Shown piece after piece: positions 1-6,503 of a DNA stretch of 15,534 nt (its first letter is position 1; each line of letters starts with the position of its first letter). The position numbers were made by a program, and so were the translations under genes. The DNA is from Candidatus Hodarchaeota archaeon (lineage in GTDB: Archaea; Asgardarchaeota; Heimdallarchaeia; Hodarchaeales; YT1-039). The stretch is taken from assembly GCA_016840025.1 (NCBI GenBank), contig JAEOTF010000230.1, positions 1-15,534 on the forward strand, read 5' to 3'. The notes beneath the pieces are model-generated. The model had not been told where the DNA came from. It saw only the letters and a list, made by a program, of their open reading frames with translations, and searched no databases.

Positions 1-591
1 CTCTGGGTATGCTATCAAATAGCTATCCAGTCTACCCATTAAATCCAGAGTGCTAAGAACACCAAATGTTCCTTGTAAGGTGCGATTAACCCCTATTTCA
101 TCTGCATACCCAAGTCGATCATTTTCAATAATTTCTAGTTCTGTTGAGATATAATTCTCAATATTTTGGCCAAGAGCAAAGGGAAATAGACTCGAGTACT
201 GCCCTAGAATTTTAAGGGCAACTATCCCCTTTGTTGTAGCGGATGTTGCAGTAGTTCCGCCAAATCCAGCAGGAAAACCTACTGTAGTATCGCTAGAATC
301 AGTGTCAAGGTGTTTCTGAAAGAACTCAAAGAGAGAATAACCATCAATCATTGGAAGGGCGTAATCATTAGTAAGTGAGGAAGAAGTACGCCGATCGGTG
401 GACTTTATCGTTTGAACATCATTTAACGGCATAGTTCGTGAATTACTATCCGGGCTAGAGCTTGAGTCCTTTGCTATCGGTGGATATAATGGGGGATGAG
501 AGTATATAGTAATCATAGCAAAAGAAAAGAAAATAATCGCTATAAAGCAGATTCCATATATTCTTGAAGTGAGTAACCGACTATAAGGCAT
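1..591 (-). CDS. Secreted/membrane-anchored protein, C-terminus beyond window
   Basis: This open frame runs off the left edge and shows 197 residues. It starts with ATG at 589-591, and a GGAG (minus strand, 602-605) lies 10 nt upstream. Residues 11-30 form a strongly hydrophobic segment (ICFIAIIFFSFAMITI), which fits a signal peptide or N-terminal anchor. A Ser/Asp/Pro-rich stretch of about 40 residues follows and looks like an extracytoplasmic linker. From about residue 110 there is a Thr/Ala/Gly-rich helical region. The pieces TTKGIVALKILGQYS and TLQGTFGVLSTLDLMGRL resemble the helical repeats of the prenyltransferase/squalene-oxidase (alpha-toroid) superfamily, but this is a weak visual match and no catalytic motif is in view. 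The gene diverges from the mannose-1-phosphate guanylyltransferase gene. Function is not assigned. The start and the secretion signal are fairly secure; the fold is a guess. Confidence 0.7.
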   Translation of the reverse strand, partial: MPYSRLLTSRIYGICFIAIIFFSFAMITIYSHPPLYPPIAKDSSSSPDSNSRTMPLNDVQTIKSTDRRTSSSLTNDYALPMIDGYSLFEFFQKHLDTDSSDTTVGFPAGFGGTTATSATTKGIVALKILGQYSSLFPFALGQNIENYISTELEIIENDRLGYADEIGVNRTLQGTFGVLSTLDLMGRLDSYLIAYPE

Positions 592-750
592 CACTGGGGC
601 ACTCCGAGTATTCTAACGAAGAAATTAGGATCATAAAGGCTATTTCGGCAATAAAAAATAACGAAAATTTAATCTTTCTTCGGCCACTTTCAAAAAAAAA
701 TAGAAATACTAACCATTAATTTTGTATATAGATTTATGGAGGACATATTA
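592..750. promoter_or_regulatory. Divergent intergenic region with two promoters
   Basis: This 159-bp AT-rich gap separates two divergent genes and must hold both promoters. On the plus strand, TATA-like stretches occur at 664-671 (AATTTAAT) and 724-730 (GTATATA). The first would give a leader of about 50 nt that includes the GGAGG at 738-742. The second lies too close for a leader that retains that ribosome-binding site. No palindrome or riboswitch-like structure was seen. Confidence 0.4.
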
Positions 751-1812
751 ATGATTGCTGCAATCGTCATGGCTGGAGGATACGGGGAAAGATTTTGGCC
801 TCGTTCTAGAAAATCAAGCCCCAAGCAAACTATACCAATAGTTAGTGACAAACCTCTCATCCAAGAGACTGTTGAGAGATTTGAACCTTTAATAGACAAA
901 AAAAATGTCTTTATTATTACTGGAACACATTTACATGAAAGTATGTGCAAAATTGTTCCAGAAGTAAATTTTATCTTAGAACCGATGAGAAGAGATTCAG
1001 CAGCAGCTATAGGATTAGCAGCTATTACTATTGAGAGAAAAAATCCCAATGCTACATTAATTGTAGTCGGAGCGGATTATTACATTAAAGATAAAGTAGA
1101 ATTTCAAAGACATCTCCACTTTGCTGCTGAATTGGCTCAAAAAGAAGAAAAAATCATAACGATTGGGATTGAACCCACACGACCAGCAACGGGGTTTGGC
1201 TACATTCATATGGGAAAGGAAATTGCCCAGAGTGACGGAATAACGGCTTATAAAGTACAAAAATTTGTGGAGAAACCAAAATTAAATACAGCTAAAGAGT
1301 ATTTAGAATCGGGAGAATATAAATGGAACTCAGGAATGTTTGTATTTCGAGTTTCTGTAATTTTAAAAGCTTTTAAAGTATATATGCCCCAGCTTTACAC
1401 AGCACTTGAAGCAATTAAGTCAGCAAACTTTGATAAACAGGTTATATATGATAATTTTGAGAAACTTCAGCGGATTAGCATTGACTACGGGATTATGGAA
1501 AAAACCCAAGATATTATAATGGTACGGGGGGATTTTCACTGGGATGATGTCGGTAATTGGGCTTCACTAGAAAGGTTTGCTCTTTCCGACCAATATGGCA
1601 ATGTTATTCGCGACAATGGGAAATTAATTGCCATAGATACAGAGAATTGCGTGTTTGACATTTCAGGGCATACTGTAGCCACAATTGGAGTGCATAACAT
1701 GATAGTAGTGACAACCGAAGATGTCATCATGATTTGTCCAAAAGATAGGGCCCAAGATGTCAAAAAACTTGCTGCTCTTGTTCAAAGCCAACATTCATAT
1801 TTGTTTGAGTGA
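751..1812 (+). CDS. manC: Mannose-1-phosphate guanylyltransferase (GDP-mannose pyrophosphorylase)
   Basis: The enzyme makes GDP-mannose from mannose-1-phosphate and GTP, the mannosyl donor for glycans and glycosylation. With the ATG at 751 the product is 353 residues, typical of the single-domain form without a fused phosphomannose isomerase domain. The ATG at 736 is unlikely because GGAGG (738-742) lies inside that extension, 8 nt before 751. Visible motifs are the nucleotide-binding signature MAGGYGERFWPRSR (residues 7-20) with K25 in SPKQ, LEP followed by RRDSAAAIGLAA (76-91), GADYYI in place of the usual PADH motif (107-112), TGFGYI (147-152), FVEKP (172-176), WNSGMFVFR (192-200) and DFHWDDVGNW (261-270). 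All are hallmarks of the family. No sugar-nucleotide genes sit next to it, so its use in N-glycosylation or surface glycans is inferred. It appears to be transcribed alone. Confidence 0.93.
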   Translation: MIAAIVMAGGYGERFWPRSRKSSPKQTIPIVSDKPLIQETVERFEPLIDKKNVFIITGTHLHESMCKIVPEVNFILEPMRRDSAAAIGLAAITIERKNPNATLIVVGADYYIKDKVEFQRHLHFAAELAQKEEKIITIGIEPTRPATGFGYIHMGKEIAQSDGITAYKVQKFVEKPKLNTAKEYLESGEYKWNSGMFVFRVSVILKAFKVYMPQLYTALEAIKSANFDKQVIYDNFEKLQRISIDYGIMEKTQDIIMVRGDFHWDDVGNWASLERFALSDQYGNVIRDNGKLIAIDTENCVFDISGHTVATIGVHNMIVVTTEDVIMICPKDRAQDVKKLAALVQSQHSYLFE

Positions 1813-1936
1813 ACAATCCTTATTTATTCTGTTGATATAGCTCTACAAAGAAAACTCTAAGAATTTCTCTTATTGAGGTAAAAACGTATTTAGATAAACA
1901 AGATATACTATATTTGTCTTTAAGGAGTTTTCCAAG

Positions 1937-2728
1937 GTGAATGAAGAAAGTTCCAAAGAATTTCGACTTACAATCTCGCAGGGCACTATGCTTGTTCGCG
2001 AAATCCTTACTAAAGAAGGAATTGTTCCTCATTTTCTTATCACGAAAGTATCTCTTCCAGAACCAGTCTTGAAAGAGATCAATGCTCTTTCCGAGATTGA
2101 ACAAACAGAACCAGAGGAGATAAAGAAGGTCCTTTGGAATCTTGCAATCGATTATGGCGAACAAACGTATGAGGGCTTGGAGGATAACAACACAAAAAAA
2201 GCAGTAATGATATCTGTTTGGCAGGGAAGTCTAGGATTCCAAACATTAAGCTTTAGTAGTATGATAAATGACCCCAACGCTTCTGTCGAACGACTGTGTA
2301 CAGTCTACCATGAGAGACATTTCGCAAATCTCCCTTCTTTTGACTGCTTTCAACATTCGGTCAAGATGGATACACGGTTACGGGAATTGGGTAGGAAATA
2401 TCATCATCCACCCATTGAAGCTGTTTATGAACCTCTTACCGATTTATTTGATGATCTACTCCAAGCCCTCATCCGTGAACTGGAAAAATCGGAGCAACCA
2501 CCTAAATTCTTATTACGTGATCTCATGGGGGTATTAGTTCATCAACCTGGTATGATCGAACGAAATTTTCGTCTCCGTAAAGAAGTGGACAAAATTCCAC
2601 TCAGGGCTAAAAAACGTATTCTCACACTGGGGGATCTAAAAAAACAGCATCGGTTTGTCGCAGCCTTAATGGTAGAATTGCTTATGGAAAATGAGATATT
2701 TAGAGATATTATAAAGACTAGACTTTAA
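1937..2728 (+). CDS. Hypothetical protein, first gene of a two-gene unit
   Basis: I do not recognise this 263-residue protein. Start is the GTG at 1937, supported by AAGGAG (1922-1927) 9 nt upstream. An AT-rich TATA-like stretch (ATATACTATATTT, about 1903-1915) lies in the 124-bp gap after manC. The protein is soluble, with no membrane segment. The N-terminal third is mixed. The middle (about residues 85-125) contains Trp, Ser and Phe-rich strands followed by a cluster CTVYHERHF, and the C-terminal half is charged and mostly helical, ending in a basic helical stretch (KKRILTLGDLKKQHRF, then MVELLMENEIFRDI). No known catalytic signature is evident. The next gene starts 12 nt after the stop, so the two are probably co-transcribed. 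They may act together, but no function is proposed. Confidence 0.8.
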   Translation: MNEESSKEFRLTISQGTMLVREILTKEGIVPHFLITKVSLPEPVLKEINALSEIEQTEPEEIKKVLWNLAIDYGEQTYEGLEDNNTKKAVMISVWQGSLGFQTLSFSSMINDPNASVERLCTVYHERHFANLPSFDCFQHSVKMDTRLRELGRKYHHPPIEAVYEPLTDLFDDLLQALIRELEKSEQPPKFLLRDLMGVLVHQPGMIERNFRLRKEVDKIPLRAKKRILTLGDLKKQHRFVAALMVELLMENEIFRDIIKTRL

Positions 2729-2740
2729 TGAAAGTGGATA

Positions 2741-3580
2741 ATGATGCGATTTCTAAAATCATTTGATAAATTAATCACAGATGAGGAGAGGTTAGCACTT
2801 ATTTTTGAAGCATTTAGCGAAAAATATCTTTATTGGGGAGTAGATTTATTCATTAAGGATGCAGTTGATCAGATACAGGTCCAGCATTTGAATTTTGTCA
2901 ATCATAATGACGTCAAAGTACTTGTGAAACGTGAGATCGAACGTCATCATATAGTACCTGCCCGAAATTGGCTTATCGGAAAATGTAACCAAATAAAAGA
3001 CTTTGAGCTCCGACAAAACGAATTTCTAGAAGAACCCGTCGACTGGAATTCAAGATATGCCGGTCTTCTTTACGAACTTGAAATGAGTCCAGAACCCCCT
3101 TTACTTTCATTAGAAGAGACTCTAATCAGTTTAAATGCAATTGGTCTTCAAAAAATAATAATTGCGGAAGAAGGTGAAAGTATTTCTGTTGAAAGCGTAA
3201 TTGATAGACCCCTTGTTCAAGCAGAATGGGCAGATATGAGTCAATTTGGTCAACAACTTTATGAAATCGAGTTTCTCCGACAAAATATCGAACGAATTGT
3301 CGCTAAAATTATTGAAAAGCCCTGTTTTGCCTTACCTACTGAGATAGAATGGAGTAATGGCGAAAGACTCGCTTTCTGGAATCCAAAGGATTTTCAAGAA
3401 GGTAAAAGGGTCGGAGTTGTACTTCTGATCTATTTTGGTCTAGGAGACCAAAGGTTAAAAGGACTCCTCGGATATCTTAATGAACTGGCAGCTCGCGTGA
3501 CTAAAGACGAGAAGCAAAGTCTTCTAACTTTGGTTGAGGAATTTAAACTCATTCAGAATCCGATAGAGAGGACACGTTAG
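2741..3580 (+). CDS. Hypothetical protein, second gene of a two-gene unit
   Basis: I do not recognise this 279-residue protein. Start is the ATG at 2741 or the adjacent ATG at 2744. Ribosome-binding support is weak (GTGGA about 5-8 nt upstream), and an out-of-frame ATG overlaps the upstream stop (TAATG, 2726-2730), so translation may be coupled. The product is acidic, soluble and helix-rich. A middle segment (about residues 133-155, IGLQKIIIAEEGESISVESVI) looks like alternating strands. A hydrophobic stretch VGVVLLIYFGLG (about 225-236) is too short and isolated to call a membrane helix. The 3' end overlaps the 3' end of the convergent LpdD-like gene by 32 bp (3549-3580), so the two transcripts would be antisense there. 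It is not an obvious paralogue of the preceding gene. Confidence 0.8.
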   Translation: MMRFLKSFDKLITDEERLALIFEAFSEKYLYWGVDLFIKDAVDQIQVQHLNFVNHNDVKVLVKREIERHHIVPARNWLIGKCNQIKDFELRQNEFLEEPVDWNSRYAGLLYELEMSPEPPLLSLEETLISLNAIGLQKIIIAEEGESISVESVIDRPLVQAEWADMSQFGQQLYEIEFLRQNIERIVAKIIEKPCFALPTEIEWSNGERLAFWNPKDFQEGKRVGVVLLIYFGLGDQRLKGLLGYLNELAARVTKDEKQSLLTLVEEFKLIQNPIERTR

Positions 3581-3926
3581 TATTAGAAAGCTTATTTACT
3601 AATAATTCACCTAGTTTTAAGCTATGTTCAAGCACCTGTGCTATTTCATCTCGTGAAAGAGAATCTTGATGAAAACCTGCAATAACAACAACAGGACAGT
3701 GAAGATAAGGAACAAGTTGGCGAGTAATTGCTGTAGAAATAGCATCATCACGATGAGAAAACCGAGTGAGGGTTGATACCGAGGCACTAGGTTTCTTATG
3801 TGACGTATAAGGCTCCCCTAGTGAAACTGCCCCAATATGTATGTCTCCTCCTCCAACTAAAATAACATAACCATCTCCGAATTCAAGGACTTTGGCTGTG
3901 AGCAAACCAAAGGTATAAGTTTTCAA
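3549..3926 (-). CDS. LpdD-like (prenylated-flavin chaperone/PAC-like) domain protein
   Basis: This small protein (125 residues from TTG, 128 from GTG) matches what I know of the LpdD-like family. The hallmark pieces are a GGGDIHIGAVSLG segment, a Ser-rich strand followed by LTRFSHRDDAI, and CPVVVIAGFHQDSLSRDEI followed by a C-terminal helix. In bacteria LpdD is tied to prenylated-FMN decarboxylases, while similar archaeal domains are often annotated as proteasome-chaperone-like. No decarboxylase gene is nearby. TTG at 3926 is preferred because GGTGAT, which pairs with the archaeal 16S tail, lies 4 nt upstream; the GTG at 3935 would overlap this site. The gene follows the GTPase gene with almost no gap and is surely co-transcribed. 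That pairing suggests a GTPase partner rather than an enzyme subunit (inference). Family call is firm, role is open. Confidence 0.75.
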   Translation of the reverse strand: MKTYTFGLLTAKVLEFGDGYVILVGGGDIHIGAVSLGEPYTSHKKPSASVSTLTRFSHRDDAISTAITRQLVPYLHCPVVVIAGFHQDSLSRDEIAQVLEHSLKLGELLVNKLSNTNVSSLSDSE

Positions 3927-3936
3927 TTTAATCACC

Positions 3937-4500
3937 CTAACGTGCTGTAAATAGCTTAGTTACTTCTTTTATGAGCCTTTCTGAAATATGAAGAAAAATC
4001 TCATCTACATGTTCGCCCGTAAGGGCAGAAGTTTGAATGGAACGACAGCAATTGAGGCTAAAGGCCTTTTTTTCGGCTTCTTGGGGAGTTACTGCCATCT
4101 TATCCTTCAAATCGACCTTATTACCAACAAGAATGGCGATTATATTCGTATCATCTTTAACGCCTCTTATCAGCGAGCTTTGCCATTTATCAAGGTTTTT
4201 GAGCGTATCTGGGCGAGTACAATCGAAAACATATATTACAGCGTTAGTTCCTACATAGAAAACTCTCTGGATTTCCCGAAATTTCCTTTGGCCCGCTAGA
4301 TCAAAGATAGACAAAGTACAATGGCTATTATTAACTTTCACCACTTTTGTCATGACATTTACGCCAATTGTGACCTTATAGTCGTGGCTAAATTTATTAT
4401 GGACAAATCGTTGAATAAGTGAAGTTTTTCCAACGGCAAAGTCGCCTAAAAGGACAGTCTTGAATATATAGGCATTCGTATGCTTCTCTGGCACATTCAC
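3937..4500 (-). CDS. Ras/Rab-like small GTPase
   Basis: This 187-residue protein carries all five G motifs: G1 GDFAVGKT (19-26), switch I threonine in KVTIG (T44), G3 DLAGQ (67-71) with the catalytic glutamine, G4 NKVD (127-130) and G5 TSAL (157-160). The switch I and WDxAGQ-type region (SIFDLAGQRKFR) places it with the Rab/Ras branch rather than Arf. There is no C-terminal cysteine motif (it ends KLFTAR), so classical prenylation is not expected. Start is GTG at 4500; a second in-frame GTG at 4494 has GGGTG 5 nt upstream and may be the true start, changing only two residues. The LpdD-like gene follows directly. Such eukaryote-like GTPases are abundant in Asgard archaea, and this is a main reason for the lineage suggestion. 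Guanine-nucleotide cycling is secure from motifs; the cellular process is unknown. Confidence 0.95.
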   Translation of the reverse strand: MNVPEKHTNAYIFKTVLLGDFAVGKTSLIQRFVHNKFSHDYKVTIGVNVMTKVVKVNNSHCTLSIFDLAGQRKFREIQRVFYVGTNAVIYVFDCTRPDTLKNLDKWQSSLIRGVKDDTNIIAILVGNKVDLKDKMAVTPQEAEKKAFSLNCCRSIQTSALTGEHVDEIFLHISERLIKEVTKLFTAR

Positions 4501-4764
4501 ACCCGAACAAAAGTACGTAACCCGTAGCTACTGAACTGAGCTCAAAAACCTTTTGACTTGTAATCTCTAATGTGAGAACTCTAATTTCATGGATGTTCTT
4601 CTAAATTATTTTGTTTCGTCACATCTTTACTTAGAACACATCTTGTTTTAATTTTACCTTTTTTTTCGGTGAAATGACCATATACAAAGAAGAGACAGCT
4701 TCAGATAGATATTGAAAATGTTTAATAATTTAGAATAACGATTTTGTGACATATTTGCGTTAAT

Positions 4765-4784
4765 AAACGTAAACGTTTACGTTT
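4765..4784. promoter_or_regulatory. 20-bp perfect palindrome, candidate operator A
   Basis: The sequence AAACGTAAACGTTTACGTTT is a perfect 20-bp inverted repeat. It sits immediately upstream of a TATA-like TTTAAATA (4786-4793), so a dimeric protein bound here would overlap the expected BRE/TFB contact region. The same element with one mismatched pair precedes the coiled-coil operon. A transcription-factor site shared by the two units is the simplest reading. Confidence 0.75.
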
Positions 4785-4785
4785 G

Positions 4786-4793
4786 TTTAAATA
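4786..4793 (+). promoter_or_regulatory. TATA-like box for the endonuclease gene
   Basis: TTTAAATA occupies the position corresponding to the TTTATATA-type sequence of copy B. Archaeal spacing would place transcription start near 4815-4820, giving a long leader of about 220 nt before the ATG at 5041. Confidence 0.5.
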
Positions 4794-5040
4794 TCAAAGG
4801 ATTCTAAGAATCTAAGAAAATAGAGCAAGTTGGAATCCAATAAAATTCGCAATCGCTGTTCACTATTAACGTGAGAGCTTTCTAACTTTAGAAAAATACA
4901 CTATTTACTATGTTAGAAATTTCCTTGATTTGTAAGTTGAATCGATAATATATGTACAGAATAAAGTAGTAAACAACTTACTCGTAAGCGTTCTCGAAGT
5001 AGGAGTTATCTAAAAAACTCAGTTCTAGGAGAAACAACCC

Positions 5041-6138
5041 ATGACATCAATAAACGATGACATTCAAGACAAAAAAAAAGAAATAGAAACTGAGTTAAAA
5101 CTATTGAAGAATGGACATGACATCTATAAACCAAAAAACAGAAAATTGCTAAGAAAGGCATATAAACACATAGGTCCTAGAAGAATCGCTGAAATCACAG
5201 GGGTAAACCTCAATACACTCAAGAATAATAAAAGAAAAGAATTTAATCTTCCTTACTACATGAAGAATCGTGCCAAGAGATTAGATGGGAAAACTTGTCG
5301 CCTTTTAGACAATCCTGCAGAATTATATGACTTACTTTGGAACAAAAACCTCACAATAAAGGCAATTGCTAAGAAACTCGAAGTTGATTGGAATACAGTA
5401 AATAGTGCATTCAAAAAACACAGAATACCAACAAAAACCCTTGAACAATCACGAAAAGTGACAAATGAAACAAGTATACCTCTTACTTATGCGCTTTTAC
5501 TTTTCCTTATTGGAAGTTTATTGGGCGATGGGTATATCAGAGGAAGAAAATACGTAGCTAGTTATACTCTTGTCCAATCATTTGATAGAAAAGAGTATAT
5601 CGACTTTGTTGCCTCTCTTTTTAAGGAAGCAGGATATAAAGTTACCATCCGCCTTAAAAACACACTTGCTCCTAATGGTAAACCTGTTAACGCTTGGACA
5701 TTGACTACAAATGGCTCTATGGAGCTTTTGAAACTCTGGAAACAATGGTATCGCAAAGCTACACCAGAAGAACGTAAAAATAGACCAGATATTAAATGGG
5801 TCAAGGTTGTCCCCAATAACTTAGTCCTCCACCCATTCAGCCTTCTCATTTGGCATTTAGAAGATGGCTCCATTTACAGACACAAGAAAAACTGGGGTAA
5901 ATCAAAAACAATCGATAAACAAGTTATTAACATGAAATTCTGCACACAAGGCTTTCCAATGACTTCAATTCAGAAACTAAGACAAATCTTGATAGAATAC
6001 CTTGCTCTTAATAGGAATGAGGTTTACATCAACAAAAGTGGCAATATTCGGATTAATAAATCACCAATGCTCTCATTACTACATATTATGCCATCAAATC
6101 CTTTCAAATGCTTTTCTCATAAATTTCCAGTTCAATAA
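5041..6138 (+). CDS. LAGLIDADG homing endonuclease with two N-terminal helix-turn-helix segments
   Basis: This 365-residue protein has two LAGLIDADG-type motifs, FLIGSLLGDGYI (155-166) with acidic D163 and LLIWHLEDGSIY (268-279) with E274/D275. Both are spaced as in the LAGLIDADG_2-like family, where one chain has two pseudo-symmetric halves and cuts a long asymmetric DNA site. Before them lie a basic N-terminus and two helix-turn-helix-like stretches, RRIAEITGVNLNTLKNNKR (47-65) and LTIKAIAKKLEVDWNTVNSA (104-123), likely for added DNA binding. The ATG at 5041 follows AGGAG by 9 nt. The gene is free-standing in an intergenic position: no intein or split host gene surrounds it. It is flanked by duplicated promoter segments. 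The catalytic acids appear intact, so an active enzyme is plausible. The HTH part could also serve as a repressor of the flanking palindromic promoters (inference). Confidence 0.85.
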   Translation: MTSINDDIQDKKKEIETELKLLKNGHDIYKPKNRKLLRKAYKHIGPRRIAEITGVNLNTLKNNKRKEFNLPYYMKNRAKRLDGKTCRLLDNPAELYDLLWNKNLTIKAIAKKLEVDWNTVNSAFKKHRIPTKTLEQSRKVTNETSIPLTYALLLFLIGSLLGDGYIRGRKYVASYTLVQSFDRKEYIDFVASLFKEAGYKVTIRLKNTLAPNGKPVNAWTLTTNGSMELLKLWKQWYRKATPEERKNRPDIKWVKVVPNNLVLHPFSLLIWHLEDGSIYRHKKNWGKSKTIDKQVINMKFCTQGFPMTSIQKLRQILIEYLALNRNEVYINKSGNIRINKSPMLSLLHIMPSNPFKCFSHKFPVQ

Positions 6139-6148
6139 ACTCTCAGTT

Positions 6149-6179
6149 CTCCCTTTCTTCTTTTTCTTAGTATTTTTGG
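6149..6179 (+). terminator. Pyrimidine/T-rich terminator tract
   Basis: A run of C and T with T-clusters (TTTCTTCTTTTTCTTAGTAT) begins 10 bp after the endonuclease stop. Archaeal intrinsic termination uses such T-rich tracts without a required hairpin. A second T7 run lies at 6229-6235. Confidence 0.55.
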
Positions 6180-6387
6180 AACTTTATAAGAAATAAGATC
6201 TTAAATCTCAACTGATGTCTGCTCTTAATTTTTTTGCTTTATAAGATCTTGCTTTATAGTACCTCTTGCTCGTAATATGATTGTTTTATGTGATAAAATG
6301 CATTACGTAAAGAAATGGTACCTTAAGATAAATGCTGAAATTATCTAATAGTTTAGAATAAGGATTTACTTACCTATATGCGTTAAT

Positions 6388-6407
6388 AAACGTAATCGTT
6401 TACGTTT
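6388..6407. promoter_or_regulatory. 20-bp near-perfect palindrome, candidate operator B
   Basis: AAACGTAATCGTTTACGTTT pairs at nine of ten positions; the single mismatch is a T-T at the two central-flanking positions. The symmetry continues three pairs outward (6385-6387 with 6408-6410). It abuts a TATA-like sequence, as in copy A. Confidence 0.7.
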
Positions 6408-6416
6408 ATTTATATA
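6408..6416 (+). promoter_or_regulatory. TATA-like box of the coiled-coil operon
   Basis: ATTTATATA matches the archaeal TATA consensus and would place transcription start near 6440. That leaves a leader of about 60 nt containing the conserved TAAAATTCGCAATC block and the GGAGG at 6491-6495. Confidence 0.55.
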
Positions 6417-6503
6417 TCAAAACGAATCTAAGAAATTACAACAAAGTAAAACCCCTTAAAATTCGCAATCACGATTATCTTATAATTATTGGAGGCTCAA
6501 AAC

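Larger units (their letters stand above)
4703..4854 (+). repeat. Duplicated promoter segment, copy A
   Basis: This segment matches 6326-6470 colinearly at a fixed offset of 1623 bp from 4703 to about 4800, and 1616 bp after one 7-nt indel. Shared exact blocks include TTTAGAATAA (4729-4738), TGCGTTAATAAACGTAA (4756-4772), CGTTTACGTTT (4774-4784), ATATCAAA (4791-4798), GAATCTAAGAAA (4808-4819) and TAAAATTCGCAATC (4841-4854). The extra 7 nt in this copy come from a small tandem duplication of the TCTAAGA element. The copy lies upstream of the homing endonuclease gene. Confidence 0.9.
4501..5040. other. 540-bp intergenic region: GTPase promoter, repeat copy A and long endonuclease leader
   Basis: No gene is supported here. 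The left part must hold the minus-strand promoter of the GTPase gene, but no clear TATA box stands close to its start. T-rich tracts occur at about 4636-4667. Copy A of a duplicated promoter segment occupies about 4703-4854. Between it and the endonuclease start lies a leader of about 170 nt that is absent from the second copy. It contains TTTCTAA/TTAGAAA half-sites (4879-4885, 4888-4894 and 4913-4919) and an 8-bp inverted repeat GTAAGTTG/CAACTTAC (4932-4939, 4974-4981), which could fold in RNA. AGGAG at 5027-5031 is the ribosome-binding site. Confidence 0.6.
6326..6470 (+). repeat. Duplicated promoter segment, copy B
   Basis: This is the counterpart of 4703-4854, with the same block order: TTTAGAATAA (6352-6361), TGCGTTAATAAACGTAA (6379-6395), CGTTTACGTTT (6397-6407), ATATCAAA (6414-6421), GAATCTAAGAAA (6424-6435) and TAAAATTCGCAATC (6457-6470). 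It lies directly upstream of the three-gene coiled-coil operon. Conservation extends past the TATA-like box into the expected transcript leader. Confidence 0.9.
6139..6488. other. 350-bp intergenic region: terminator tracts and repeat copy B
   Basis: No gene is supported. The first 120 bp are T-rich and hold probable termination tracts for the endonuclease gene. They also hold a 10-bp palindrome TAAGATCTTA (6194-6203) and repeated CTTTATAAG (6182-6190 and 6237-6245) with a variant at 6252-6259. From about 6326 copy B of the duplicated promoter segment begins and runs to 6470, about 20 bp short of the ribosome-binding site of the coiled-coil operon. Confidence 0.65.

Noticed and set aside
4636..4667. 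T-rich tract as a plus-strand terminator
   Set aside because: No plus-strand gene ends upstream of it; the nearest gene is transcribed away on the minus strand.
4765..4784. Palindrome as the homing endonuclease cleavage site
   Set aside because: An intact copy is present on both sides of the gene, so an active enzyme would cut its own locus; a regulatory role is more likely.
4910..4948. Short upstream open frame (12 codons) in the endonuclease leader
   Set aside because: No ribosome-binding site and no sign of coding constraint; such short frames are expected by chance in AT-rich DNA.
5041..6138. Endonuclease as an intein or intron-encoded gene
   Set aside because: No intein splice motifs and no interrupted coding or RNA gene flank it; both sides are promoter-like intergenic DNA.
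6182..6259. CTTTATAAG and TAAGATCTT repeats as a CRISPR or mobile-element end
   Set aside because: The repeats are very short, irregularly spaced and AT-rich, without spacers, target-site duplication or a transposase gene.
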